Made by a program: the position numbers and the translations under genes. From positions 1-29,909 of the IMG/VR virus record IMGVR_UViG_3300044617_000594: DNA of 29,909 nt. The stretch is one strand, 5' to 3'. How positions within the stretch are numbered: position 1 is the first letter of the stretch; the number at the start of each line of letters is the position of its first letter. The notes beneath the pieces are model-generated. The model did not search any database. It was not told the DNA's origin and was given only the letters and a program-made list of their open reading frames with translations. This document shows positions 12,944-19,005 of this stretch, piece by piece. The stretch comes from a virus.

Positions 12944-13317
12944 TGAACTTCACTCATTCCATTCTCCAGCAGATGGGATACAAAATTGACTCTGATGGAA
13001 ACTATTCAAGAACTGAAACTAACTCTCCACGGGTATCTGACTCCAAGCCTAAACAGGCTATTAGGGAAGCACTTCAGAATCCTAATGAAAGAAAAAAAAA
13101 TAGCAAGAAACGCTCTTTTGTTAGCATTACGAGATATAGTTGTAGACCCCTTGATACCGACAACTACGCAGGTGGTTGTAAGCCAATTATTGACCAATTA
13201 CGATACGCTAAAATTATCAGAGACGATGACCCAGAAAGCGTCCAGATTGAGTTCATCCAAGTCAAAGTCTCGCAAAAAAACCAAGAACGCACAGAAATAA
13301 GCATCAAGGAGTTGTAA
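12943..13317 (+). CDS. RusA-like Holliday junction resolvase (last gene of rightward block)
   Basis: This encodes 124 residues from the TAATG-coupled ATG at 12943. Residues 65-120 carry the RusA-type signature: ITRYSCRPLDTDNYAGGCKPIIDQLRYAKIIRDDD-like, with the DxDN acid cluster, a conserved Lys, a second Asp and the late DDD that bind metal. The end (IEFIQVKVSQKNQERTEISI) forms the usual final strands. RusA cuts Holliday junctions and would resolve recombination or packaging intermediates. The first 60 residues are not typical of RusA. A typical RusA N-terminal segment lies instead in the +1 shifted overlapping frame (see 12995-13300), with an A9 run at 13092-13100 between them. Confidence 0.68.
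   Translation: MNFTHSILQQMGYKIDSDGNYSRTETNSPRVSDSKPKQAIREALQNPNERKKNSKKRSFVSITRYSCRPLDTDNYAGGCKPIIDQLRYAKIIRDDDPESVQIEFIQVKVSQKNQERTEISIKEL
12995..13300 (+). CDS. Overlapping frame with RusA N-terminal features
   Basis: Read in the frame of the ATG at 12995 (or the TTG at 12986), the product contains LTLHGYLTPSLNRLLGKHF and a following KEKK-rich helix. This is the substrate-binding N-terminal pattern of RusA-type resolvases that the main frame lacks. At A9 (13092-13100) a -1 slip on A-AAA-AAA would pass into the main frame and join this segment to the catalytic half. Beyond the A9 run this frame looks unlike protein (TTTQVVVSQ). It could be a programmed frameshift, a recent indel, or chance overlap. 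Confidence 0.4.
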   Translation: METIQELKLTLHGYLTPSLNRLLGKHFRILMKEKKIARNALLLALRDIVVDPLIPTTTQVVVSQLLTNYDTLKLSETMTQKASRLSSSKSKSRKKTKNAQK

Positions 13318-13325
13318 AAAATAAA

Positions 13326-13379
13326 ACCTACTATCTCGCCTAATTCACAAAAATTCCCTGATAGTAGGTCGTTTTTTTT
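13326..13379. terminator. Bidirectional intrinsic terminator between converging operons
   Basis: ACCTACTATC (13326-13335) and GATAGTAGGT (13360-13369) form a perfect 10-bp stem with a 24-nt loop. On the + strand it is followed by CG and T8 (13372-13379). On the - strand the same stem is followed by TTTATTTTTT (13325-13316). It lies 9 nt after the last rightward gene and 105 nt from the end of the last leftward gene, so it can stop transcription from both sides. Confidence 0.85.
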
Positions 13380-13398
13380 GATAAATACATCAATCTTA

Positions 13399-13434
13399 CT
13401 TGCTTATATTATCATATTTGATAAATTAAGCAAG
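13399..13434. repeat. 15-bp imperfect palindrome
   Basis: CTTGCTTATATTATC (13399-13413) and GATAAATTAAGCAAG (13420-13434) are complementary except for two central positions, with a 6-nt spacer. It sits between the terminator and the last late gene. It may be a second terminator stem without a U-run, a protein-binding site, or a recombination site. Confidence 0.45.
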
Positions 13435-13484
13435 AAGGTCGAGATGCCCGACGAAGAGTATGCCTCGCAAGATTGGGGAGAGGA

Positions 13485-13901
13485 TTAGAGCAGGCTGAAC
13501 GCCTCTGCCACTGTATCGTTAAACGAGAATGGTGCGGCTCCCCAATCTTCTTTCGGCGCTGGTGACTGCACATACTCCGCGAGGATCGTGTTCGTCCACG
13601 CTTTCACGGCGTTCAGTTTCTCGCTGACTTTGCCTGCCGCTTGGAGTTGCGCGGCGAGGTCGAGGAGTGTGACCAACTGGGTCGGGCCATAACCTTCTTT
13701 CTCCAGCCAAGCATTCGCTGTGTATGTAGGAGCGGGTGGAATGATCCAATATCCCGGCCCCCATGTGGCATTCTCCGATGGTTTAGCGGGAGTCAGCGCA
13801 TACTCGTCCAGCTTGGGGTTGCTCGTCTCCGTCCAAAGATCAATCGTCTCTTGGGCGATGTCCTTCCGTTCAAAGTTTGTTTTGTTGTAATAGTTAGGCA
13901 T
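13485..13901 (-). CDS. Tail-fibre-associated protein, unknown function
   Basis: This encodes 138 residues and is the last leftward gene. The N-terminal half is Tyr/Trp/Pro-rich (YYNKTNFERKDI..., ATWGPGYWIIPPAPTY) and the second half is helical (LVTLLDLAAQLQAAGKVSEKLNAVKAWTNTIL). It follows the LamG-domain fibre gene with an 8-nt overlap, so a fibre chaperone or tip accessory role is possible. No family recognised. Confidence 0.6.
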   Translation of the reverse strand: MPNYYNKTNFERKDIAQETIDLWTETSNPKLDEYALTPAKPSENATWGPGYWIIPPAPTYTANAWLEKEGYGPTQLVTLLDLAAQLQAAGKVSEKLNAVKAWTNTILAEYVQSPAPKEDWGAAPFSFNDTVAEAFSLL

Positions 13902-14520
13902 AGACTCTTGGGTGGGTTGCTACTGTTGCGGTGTTGTTGTTGGTGATGGTCAAACCGCCCTTGGCGTCGATGAGGTCGCGGACGAGCGGGGCGTAGAAGA
14001 CGAGGTTCTGCGGGCGCACCTTGTCGCAGGTCATTCCTTTGGCGAGGGAGGCAATTTCTTCGGCGGTGAGGGCTGCTGACCAAATTCCGACTTCACACAT
14101 TCTTCCATTGATCGGGTTATTGCTCGTTGAATTAGAATATCCAGAGCCAATAGATAACGTATCTATGTCTGTTACATTTACTGTTGTTGTGTTTGCTCCT
14201 CCCGAGACTGCATTTACATAGGAAGTTCTGCTGTTGTTTGCTGAAAAAACGCTTGCGCCATGATACCAAGCATTAGAACTTGGTATTGAACGGTTTGATT
14301 GTCCGCTTGTTCCAGATTGGTAACTATTTGTCCATAAATTTCCAATATTATGATACATTGTATGCCACTTGTCTCCAGCTCCAAATCCCAAATGCATCAA
14401 TCCACCCAAATTTTGCACATTTGTAAGATTAAACCAACACGCCATCGTTAATGGAACGGATGTTATCGGCGCTGTTGTGCTTAAATATTGACCGCTTGCG
14501 GATGCAAAATTTAAGGCCAT
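13894..14520 (-). CDS. LamG/concanavalin-type jellyroll tail protein
   Basis: This encodes 208 residues with the classic laminin-G-like pattern: ALNFASASGQYLSTTAP at the start, MACWFNL (about 26-32), then repeated short strands with Gly/Asn/Ser, and the late GRMCEVGIWSAALTAEEIASLAKGM (about 139-163) found in phage and bacterial LamG_3 jellyrolls. Such domains bind sugars and are common in receptor-binding proteins. It sits downstream of the fibre-shaft-like gene, so it is probably a receptor-recognition module. The final 40 residues (APLVRDLIDAKGGLTITNN) look like a repeat tail found in related proteins. Confidence 0.78.
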   Translation of the reverse strand: MALNFASASGQYLSTTAPITSVPLTMACWFNLTNVQNLGGLMHLGFGAGDKWHTMYHNIGNLWTNSYQSGTSGQSNRSIPSSNAWYHGASVFSANNSRTSYVNAVSGGANTTTVNVTDIDTLSIGSGYSNSTSNNPINGRMCEVGIWSAALTAEEIASLAKGMTCDKVRPQNLVFYAPLVRDLIDAKGGLTITNNNTATVATHPRVYA

Positions 14521-14521
14521 A

Positions 14522-15157
14522 TCAAGCCGCGCTCCTTACTTCGACGGCGATCAACTCGGCATCGCCAGTCATGGTGTCGCTTCCGTTGTTGGCATCGCGG
14601 TTGATCTTGAGGCGGAATCCGTCTCCAGCAGTCACAGAGTCGATGGTGGTCAGCGTGATTTCCGAGTAGTTTGGCACTCCGCTAGTTCCGTTTGTGGTAG
14701 TGGTCACGCTGGCGGCGGTATCGAAGGAGTCCGAATCAATATCGGTGGTCATGCGCTCCAGCGAGGCGTCCCACACGCAGGCTCCAGAGGTGGCGGTGGC
14801 GGCAGTCCAGATGATTCGAATCTTGAGTCCGCTTCCCAACACGGCGGCTTCGGGGATGATGCCGAGGAAGATTGCGCTTTCGTCAGTAGCATCGTCAAAG
14901 TCGAGGATTGCGATGCTGTTACGGGTATCCAGCGTGGCGAAGTTGGTGGCTGGGGGTTGGTTGTCTTGCGCGTTGAAGACTGCGTAGGTCTTTGTTCCTC
15001 CACCGCCTCCCACTGCTGCCTCTGTGCCAGTAGAGTCTTTAATGTAGGCTTTATTATCACTCTTGATGTAGAGGGCTGCGTCTCCACTGTTCGGGGTAAT
15101 CCCGGTGCTGTGCGTGAAGATCGCGGCGTTTGCGAAATGTCGGTCTGGTGAAGGCAT
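14522..15157 (-). CDS. Tail-fibre-type structural protein with beta-sandwich C-terminus
   Basis: This encodes 211 residues. Residues 1-55 (FANAAIFTHSTGITPNSGDAALYIKSDNKAYIKDSTGTEAAVGGGGG) look like a short fibre shaft unit typical of small podovirus fibres. Residues 58-211 form a beta-sandwich pattern: DNQPPATNFATLDTRN, AILDFDD...DESAIFLGIIPEAA, IIWTAATATSGACVWDASLERM, and a final GDGFRLKINRDANNGSDTMTGDAELIAVEVR. I recognise this layout from structural proteins of aquatic phages. The likely location is the tail tip. The next gene begins immediately after its stop. Confidence 0.7.
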   Translation of the reverse strand: MPSPDRHFANAAIFTHSTGITPNSGDAALYIKSDNKAYIKDSTGTEAAVGGGGGTKTYAVFNAQDNQPPATNFATLDTRNSIAILDFDDATDESAIFLGIIPEAAVLGSGLKIRIIWTAATATSGACVWDASLERMTTDIDSDSFDTAASVTTTTNGTSGVPNYSEITLTTIDSVTAGDGFRLKINRDANNGSDTMTGDAELIAVEVRSAA

Positions 15158-15266
15158 GATTTACTAATAATCACATCGAGACTTAAAATGCAAGGGGTTT
15201 TATTTGTGACAATAAAAGGCGCGCGGCAGGGACGGATCGCGTTTCCTTTTCAGTAGCCGTTTCCCG

Positions 15267-15503
15267 TCACGCCGCAAGGTCGGATAGGGGAGTTAGCGGA
15301 TTACATACTGCCTGCCGCAAATTAGGTGCGGTGGAGTTCAGGTCGCTCGGTTTCTTGATGCGCTTCCCCGAATCTATTTCAGTCAGGTAAGAGATTATAG
15401 TCGCCCATACGGACGCTTCATCCCGCCAAAAGATACGCCTTAGTGGCGAACCGCCCTCAATGCTCCACCGCAAATCTTTTCCACGCCGCCGATCAAAATA
15501 CAA
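15267..15503 (-). CDS. Weak 78-residue frame with TTG start (doubtful)
   Basis: An open frame starts at a TTG and contains several CGG arginine codons. Its product (RRRGKDLRWSIEGG...WATIISYLTEIDSG) matches no family I know, and the frame coincides with inverted repeats that suit an RNA better. It is listed for completeness because the gap is otherwise empty. Confidence 0.2.
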   Translation of the reverse strand: MYFDRRRGKDLRWSIEGGSPLRRIFWRDEASVWATIISYLTEIDSGKRIKKPSDLNSTAPNLRQAVCNPLTPLSDLAA

Positions 15504-15582
15504 GCTGGACTAGGGTAAGCCTTTGTCGTTTCCATGGAACTTACAGGACGAGGCATGGAGCCTCTTTTCCCCTAGTCTAGCT
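15503..15582 (+). ncRNA. Candidate structured RNA: three-way junction with complementary loops
   Basis: A 13-bp closing helix pairs 15503-15515 with 15570-15582 (one G-U on the + strand, which becomes A-C on the - strand). Inside are two hairpins. The first is 15515-15519/15540-15544 (GTAAG/CTTAC) with a 20-nt loop holding the palindrome TTCCATGGAA. The second is 15550-15554/15560-15564 (GAGGC/GCCTC) with a 5-nt loop ATGGA. TCCAT (15531-15535) of the first loop is exactly complementary to ATGGA (15555-15559) of the second, allowing an intra- or intermolecular kissing contact. The strand assignment is weak: the G-U favours +, but the late genes are read on the - strand. No known RNA class was identified. 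Confidence 0.45.
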
Positions 15583-15598
15583 AAATTTGTTTCAAAGA

Positions 15599-15760
15599 TC
15601 AATCTTCTTCCTGATCACGCTCGCGTTTTTGTTTCTTTTTCTTGCGATGCTCTGACCAGTCAATCTCATCGTAATTGTCTTGCCAAGCCTTTTCCCATGT
15701 TTTTGTGCGAGGCTTGTCACCTTTTCCGTTACGATTCCAGTCACTATCCTTCATTTTCAT
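15599..15760 (-). CDS. Small charged conserved phage protein
   Basis: This encodes 53 residues, starting at the ATG at 15760 that overlaps the previous stop as ATGA. The pattern KDSDWNRNGKGDKPRTK...NYDEIDWSEHRKKKKQKRER matches a small family found in many phages with GKGDxPR followed by a Y/NYD-I-W segment. Function unknown; the lysine/arginine tail could contact DNA or RNA. It ends 16 nt from the RNA candidate. Confidence 0.65.
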   Translation of the reverse strand: MKMKDSDWNRNGKGDKPRTKTWEKAWQDNYDEIDWSEHRKKKKQKRERDQEED

Positions 15761-15942
15761 TTGCGAGTAGTCAATTCGTGTCGTTTCAATAAAAATGCTT
15801 TTCTCAAGCCAGAATTAACTGATCCAGTTTCGCCAGAGGCATAAGAGGGGGCTTTGCTCCCCGCGTGTTGCCTTGCGCCTGCTATCCTGTCTGATTGTGT
15901 TTGCGAGGAACTATTCCGCTTTAGGTTGTTCTTCGGCTTCAT
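15757..15942 (-). CDS. Small basic protein, unknown function
   Basis: The frame from the ATG at 15942 encodes 61 residues, is basic and low in complexity (QHAGSKAPSYASGETGSVNSGLRKAFLLKRHE). It overlaps the end of the upstream gene by 32 nt and its own stop overlaps the next start as ATGA. These overlaps support translation, but the frame could also be a shadow in part. Confidence 0.4.
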   Translation of the reverse strand: MKPKNNLKRNSSSQTQSDRIAGARQHAGSKAPSYASGETGSVNSGLRKAFLLKRHELTTRK

Positions 15943-16159
15943 TTCCTTCAGACTTTTCCTTGATCTCAATCTTCTCCAGCAAGCGCAAGGCAACCATTCC
16001 TTCAAAATTAAAGCGGCGTAGTCGCCCAATAAAATCAAGGAATACATCTTCCTTCTTCACTGAAGAAAGGTCGATTTGCGAAATTACATGATCCAATGCC
16101 TTGGAATGGTCTTCGCTGATTTGTTCTGGCTGTGTGTTTGTTTCGTTGGTTTCTGACAT
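15911..16159 (-). CDS. Small acidic protein, unknown function
   Basis: This encodes 82 residues. Both ends are acidic and disordered (NETNTQPEQISED, KSEGNEAEEQPKAE) around a central helical part (VISQIDLSSVKKEDVFLDFIGRLRRFNFEGMVALRLLEKIEI). The length and composition suit a structural accessory or scaffolding-type partner. It follows a basic mini-protein gene on the same strand. Confidence 0.6.
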   Translation of the reverse strand: MSETNETNTQPEQISEDHSKALDHVISQIDLSSVKKEDVFLDFIGRLRRFNFEGMVALRLLEKIEIKEKSEGNEAEEQPKAE

Positions 16160-16160
16160 A

Positions 16161-16307
16161 CTATTTCTTTCTTTTAATGATATTTATTTTTGACTTCTTC
16201 GGCTTCATCATCGAAACGCGAATATTTGTTTTCTTCGGCTTTGTGACTGCTGAAGTTGTAATGGTTGGTGTCTCGTATTTGAGGCTTGCCGACGATTGTT
16301 TTTTCAT
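16161..16307 (-). CDS. 48-residue very basic protein
   Basis: It starts at the ATG at 16307, overlapping the previous stop as ATGA, and ends 1 nt before the next gene's start. About a third of residues are Lys or Arg, with a KRKK end. No recognised domain; nucleic-acid binding is plausible from charge alone. Confidence 0.5.
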   Translation of the reverse strand: MKKQSSASLKYETPTITTSAVTKPKKTNIRVSMMKPKKSKINIIKRKK

Positions 16308-16552
16308 ACTCTTTCCCTTCTTTCAAGCATGGCATTTGCAATTTGAAAAGAAAAATCTGCTATTTCTTTAGGGGGTGCAGTCTCTCCAAATTCCTCTGGG
16401 TTCGACAAGATTCCCTCCATTGCCTTGGCTGCAAAATAATCCCTGATGCTCATTCCAGTATTTGGGCGCACTTTTGGATTAGACGCATCGCCAGCATATG
16501 CCTGCACAGGAAACGCAGGATGGTTATTGTTTAATATTGATTTAGAAACCAT
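16304..16552 (-). CDS. Conserved small phage protein (GMSIRDYFAAKAM type)
   Basis: This encodes 82 residues. The segment HPAFPVQAYAGD...GMSIRDYFAAKAMEGIL...ADFSFQIANAMLERR is a pattern seen in many phage late or packaging-region proteins. No function is established. GAGGG 10 nt before the ATG at 16552 is one of the few clear Shine-Dalgarno matches in the late genes. Confidence 0.7.
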   Translation of the reverse strand: MVSKSILNNNHPAFPVQAYAGDASNPKVRPNTGMSIRDYFAAKAMEGILSNPEEFGETAPPKEIADFSFQIANAMLERRERV

Positions 16553-16742
16553 ATCTATCTACCCTCAATTTATAATAAATTTCGTTTAATCTAACCCGCT
16601 CCTGTGTTTTTGTCCAGAATTTGTCACAGGCAATGTTGACCATCCTGCAAGTTTCATAGAACCAAGGGTCATAGTCCTTGCCGTCATATCCAGACCGCTT
16701 GTGGTCGTTTGCGGAATCTTTTACAATAGTCTTTTTGTCCAT
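16542..16742 (-). CDS. Small protein, unknown function
   Basis: This encodes 66 residues, hydrophilic and aromatic (GYDGKDYDPWFYETCRMVNIACDKFWTKTQERVRLNEIYYKLRVDRYGF). It overlaps the next gene by 11 nt and the previous one by 22 nt. No family recognised; it lies directly downstream of the ERV-like fusion gene and may be co-translated. Confidence 0.55.
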   Translation of the reverse strand: MDKKTIVKDSANDHKRSGYDGKDYDPWFYETCRMVNIACDKFWTKTQERVRLNEIYYKLRVDRYGF

Positions 16743-17416
16743 AGTTGCTCTGCTTCTGAAAGTGAAATTGTTGGTTTCCCGATTCTTTGATTGACATTGT
16801 TGTGCAAGTCAACTCCCCATTTCCATAGATCATAATAATTGGGTGGAAATTGATTGCAATAATCTTCAAAATGTTGTTGGCAAGGGCAACCATTCCAAGG
16901 AATCGATTCAACCCAATTGTCAAACCAGTTCTTTATGAATTCATGGTCTTTGCAGTTTTTATTCCTCAAGGAAAATAAGTGAAGCTCTGTCCATAGCCTT
17001 GGCCCATCACGAAGTATGACAGACTGCGATAGCTGTTGGCTTCGCTCAACCTCGTCGCCTGCTCGCTGCACCCAAGCGTTGTGTTCATCCCAATCGATGC
17101 CCATGGCCTCGCAGACGATGCGCTCAACTTGTGTGGCAACCATGTGTTGTTTGTGATAGGGGGCGCTTGGATGATCGCCGGGTTCCTCCAATTCTGGATG
17201 CTCAACATCAAACTTGGTTACGCTCTCTTCTGATACCCCATCCTTTAAGCAGAGGAAACTTTCCACCAGTTCATGCAATGCCACAAGGAATGCGTTATCA
17301 TCTTTCATCCCATAATCAACAACAGGCATTATCACATGATCTCCCACTTTCTCCCAATCGCCTGTAGTGACATACCGCATAAGCGATGGGTCGACAGACT
17401 TTGCCTCAAATTTCAT
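16721..17416 (-). CDS. Fusion of HExxE-motif domain and ERV/ALR-like sulfhydryl oxidase-type domain
   Basis: This encodes 231 residues. Residues 1-115 hold H48-E49-L-V-E52 in a helix after VDYGMKDDNAFLVAL, and further His/Asp residues (HPSAPYHKQH, 82-91), a possible metal site. Residues 138-215 resemble the ERV/ALR fold: GPRLWTELH (138-146), W164-W168, a CxC pair at C177/C179, Y186, PP, and LHNNVNQRIGKP (204-215), matching the HNxVNxxxGK flavin-binding end. ERV/ALR enzymes use FAD to oxidise thiols to disulfides through a CxxC; here the pair is CxC, so catalysis is uncertain. The gene lies just downstream of the ATP-grasp gene, separated by two mini-frames. No reported fusion of this kind is known to me. 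Confidence 0.62.
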   Translation of the reverse strand: MKFEAKSVDPSLMRYVTTGDWEKVGDHVIMPVVDYGMKDDNAFLVALHELVESFLCLKDGVSEESVTKFDVEHPELEEPGDHPSAPYHKQHMVATQVERIVCEAMGIDWDEHNAWVQRAGDEVERSQQLSQSVILRDGPRLWTELHLFSLRNKNCKDHEFIKNWFDNWVESIPWNGCPCQQHFEDYCNQFPPNYYDLWKWGVDLHNNVNQRIGKPTISLSEAEQLWTKRLL

Positions 17417-17499
17417 TTCTTTGGTTTGCTGTCTGTATCGTCTGGATCGAATGGCTTACATATCGTCCCACCATAGCGCCGCTGCAATTGCCAATCCAC
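17413..17499 (-). CDS. 28-residue mini-frame with GTG start (uncertain)
   Basis: A GTG at 17499 starts a frame VDWQLQRRYGGTICKPFDPDD... whose stop overlaps the start of the ERV-like gene as ATGA. It overlaps the membrane mini-protein out of frame over 44 nt. The overlap with the next start is the only strong support; it may be real or chance. Confidence 0.3.
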   Translation of the reverse strand: MDWQLQRRYGGTICKPFDPDDTDSKPKK

Positions 17500-17554
17500 C
17501 TCCAAAAAAAGTAGAAACAACAAGAATAAGATAAACCCAAGAATCATGTGTCAT
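17456..17554 (-). CDS. 32-residue single-span membrane protein
   Basis: It starts at the ATG at 17554, overlapping the ATP-grasp stop as ATGA. Residues 6-27 are a hydrophobic helix (WVYLILVVSTFFGGGLAIAAAL), then WWDDM. The single span with short ends suggests an inner-membrane peptide. It is out of frame with, and overlaps, the 17413-17499 frame, a nested arrangement that recalls spanin-type pairs but with no signal or lipobox seen. Confidence 0.5.
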   Translation of the reverse strand: MTHDSWVYLILVVSTFFGGGLAIAAALWWDDM

Positions 17555-18837
17555 GCGAAATAGTTCAGCCCAAGCCGATCCATTTTTTCAATTGCCTCTA
17601 TTGCCTTGTCAGTGGCTGCTGTTGGCATTTCCAGATAATATCCAGAAACACCATCACAATGCTTGATGGCAACCTCAATGGCATCCTCTACCGATTCATC
17701 ACTCAAACCGATTACTGCGCCAATCTCAGGCAATCCATCGCCCATTGGGGAGATGTATTCGCGCCCATTGATCTTCATTGAATTCCGCAGTTTCACCCAT
17801 TGGCGAATCGCAGGGTCAATGTCTACTGGTTGCCAGTTGCCAGATGCCCATGAAGAGTGAATCAAAACTTCTGCGCCATATTTTGCCTTTGGTTCTGGAT
17901 CAACAACGATGCCATTTGCTCCATACCAGACAATCTCTGCAAAGTTGCTGTAGAGTTCCTGCCAAAGTTCGTTGGGCGGCGATGGGCTGCGCATGCATCC
18001 ATCGATCATGTAGGGGCGATGGTCTTTGCCAATACGAACCTCAGTGGACATCCAACCACGATAGTTGTATGCCTTGAAAACATTCTTCATCCTATCATTG
18101 AAGCGGCGAATAGGCTCTGGAATCTCCTCATATTTCGTGAAAATACCAACATACGCCAAATCCTTGATCTCAAGCCCTGACATAAGCTGCGATGGGTATT
18201 CCCCATCAATCACAAATCCATCAGTCCCACCTTCAAACATATTAGGCTCTTCAATCTGCTCTTCGACTGTGAACTCAATAATGTGCTTTAGGGGGCCAAT
18301 CTTGTATTCAATCTCGTCCAGCTTTGGTTCCACCATCTGGTAGTTCTTGCTGTGGAATGTTTCAAATGTCCCACGCCACTTGTTGATCTTGACATAGACA
18401 TTCTTCTTTTGCTTGAGATATGAACGAAGGTTATCAAGACCTTTGATATGCTCGTATTTGCCAACAGGAAGGTCGAGTAGCTTCAGGATGTCCTTCATGC
18501 CCTCACGATCAAGCTCTAGACACTCTCCAAGCCGTGATCCCCAGACCACCTTGCCTTGGTCAACCAAGTATTGTTGAAGAGGGCCATGGTTAATGTCAGG
18601 GAAGACAAACAAATCAATCTCTTCAAAATGTGGGCCAAATATGGAATCCACAACCTCAATTTCATCGTAGCCATACCCAATCATGCTGGTCATCTTGGGG
18701 AATGCAGTCTCCCAAGGCGTGTAGGAATAGACCTTCTTGAATGTCTGCGCCAAGCGAAGTGCCTGCGAGATAAACAGCCCATGGTCGATGAACAGTGCCG
18801 TCACTTCTGACGGGTCTTTAAGACTGGATTTATCCAT
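17551..18837 (-). CDS. ATP-grasp ligase-like protein (PurD-type fold)
   Basis: This encodes 428 residues. The first 120 residues form a Rossmann-like preATP domain (ALFIDHGLFISQALRLAQTF, DLFVFPDINHGPLQQYLVDQGKVVWG). The ATP-grasp core follows: VYVKINKW (lysine), IEFTVEEQIEEPNMFEGGTDGFVIDGEYP, then STEVRIGKDHRPYMIDGCMRSPSPPNELW (about 278-306), which resembles the metal-binding Glu/Asn part of PurD and carboxylate-amine ligases. A C-terminal domain with SDESVEDAIEVAIKHCDGVSGYYLEM follows. ATP-grasp enzymes join a carboxylate to an amine or thiol via an acyl phosphate. The substrate is not evident. It begins 1 nt into the previous stop (TAATG). Confidence 0.72.
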   Translation of the reverse strand: MDKSSLKDPSEVTALFIDHGLFISQALRLAQTFKKVYSYTPWETAFPKMTSMIGYGYDEIEVVDSIFGPHFEEIDLFVFPDINHGPLQQYLVDQGKVVWGSRLGECLELDREGMKDILKLLDLPVGKYEHIKGLDNLRSYLKQKKNVYVKINKWRGTFETFHSKNYQMVEPKLDEIEYKIGPLKHIIEFTVEEQIEEPNMFEGGTDGFVIDGEYPSQLMSGLEIKDLAYVGIFTKYEEIPEPIRRFNDRMKNVFKAYNYRGWMSTEVRIGKDHRPYMIDGCMRSPSPPNELWQELYSNFAEIVWYGANGIVVDPEPKAKYGAEVLIHSSWASGNWQPVDIDPAIRQWVKLRNSMKINGREYISPMGDGLPEIGAVIGLSDESVEDAIEVAIKHCDGVSGYYLEMPTAATDKAIEAIEKMDRLGLNYFA

Positions 18838-19004
18838 TACTTGCTATGCTTTCGGGCGCGAGTGCGGGCGGCTTTCTCTGCGCGAGCTTTGCGCTGAACA
18901 CTGTATGCGATCGCAACCGCCTGAGCAGGTTTTTTTCCTGAACGGATTTCTGCTGCTACATTGCGTTTGAAACAATTCTGTGAAGCACATTTACGGATAG
19001 GCAT
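18837..19004 (-). CDS. Small basic protein (KKPAQAVAIAYSVQRKA type)
   Basis: This encodes 55 residues, from the ATG at 19004 to a stop at 18837 that overlaps the ATP-grasp start (TAATG). It is strongly basic and contains RSGKKPAQAVAIAYSVQRKAR, a pattern seen in small late proteins of many tailed phages, of unknown role. Two cysteines near the start (KCASQNCF) could bind a metal. Confidence 0.65.
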   Translation of the reverse strand: MPIRKCASQNCFKRNVAAEIRSGKKPAQAVAIAYSVQRKARAEKAARTRARKHSK

Positions 19005-19005
19005 A

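Larger units (their letters stand above)
15158..15598. other. 440-nt gap between late genes, rich in inverted repeats
   Basis: No convincing gene is seen, although a weak TTG-start frame covers 15267-15503. It contains the three-way-junction RNA candidate (15503-15582), a 10-bp inverted repeat TGCGGTGGAG/CTCCACCGCA (15327-15336 with 15463-15472), a CCGCA/TGCGG hairpin (15315-15331), GGCG-AAC-CGCC near 15445, and a 7-bp A/T hairpin at 15198-15217. In a genome this compact, such a gap suggests a functional RNA or control element. Confidence 0.5.

Noticed and set aside
13485-15157. Horizontal acquisition of the fibre module judged from higher G+C
   Set aside because: Parts look more G+C-rich than the neighbouring late genes, but the LamG gene is A/T-rich and no boundary repeats or mobile element were found, so the evidence by eye is too weak.
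15840-15862. GGGG-N-CCCC hairpin as an intrinsic terminator
   Set aside because: No U-run follows on either strand and it lies inside a probable small gene (15757-15942).
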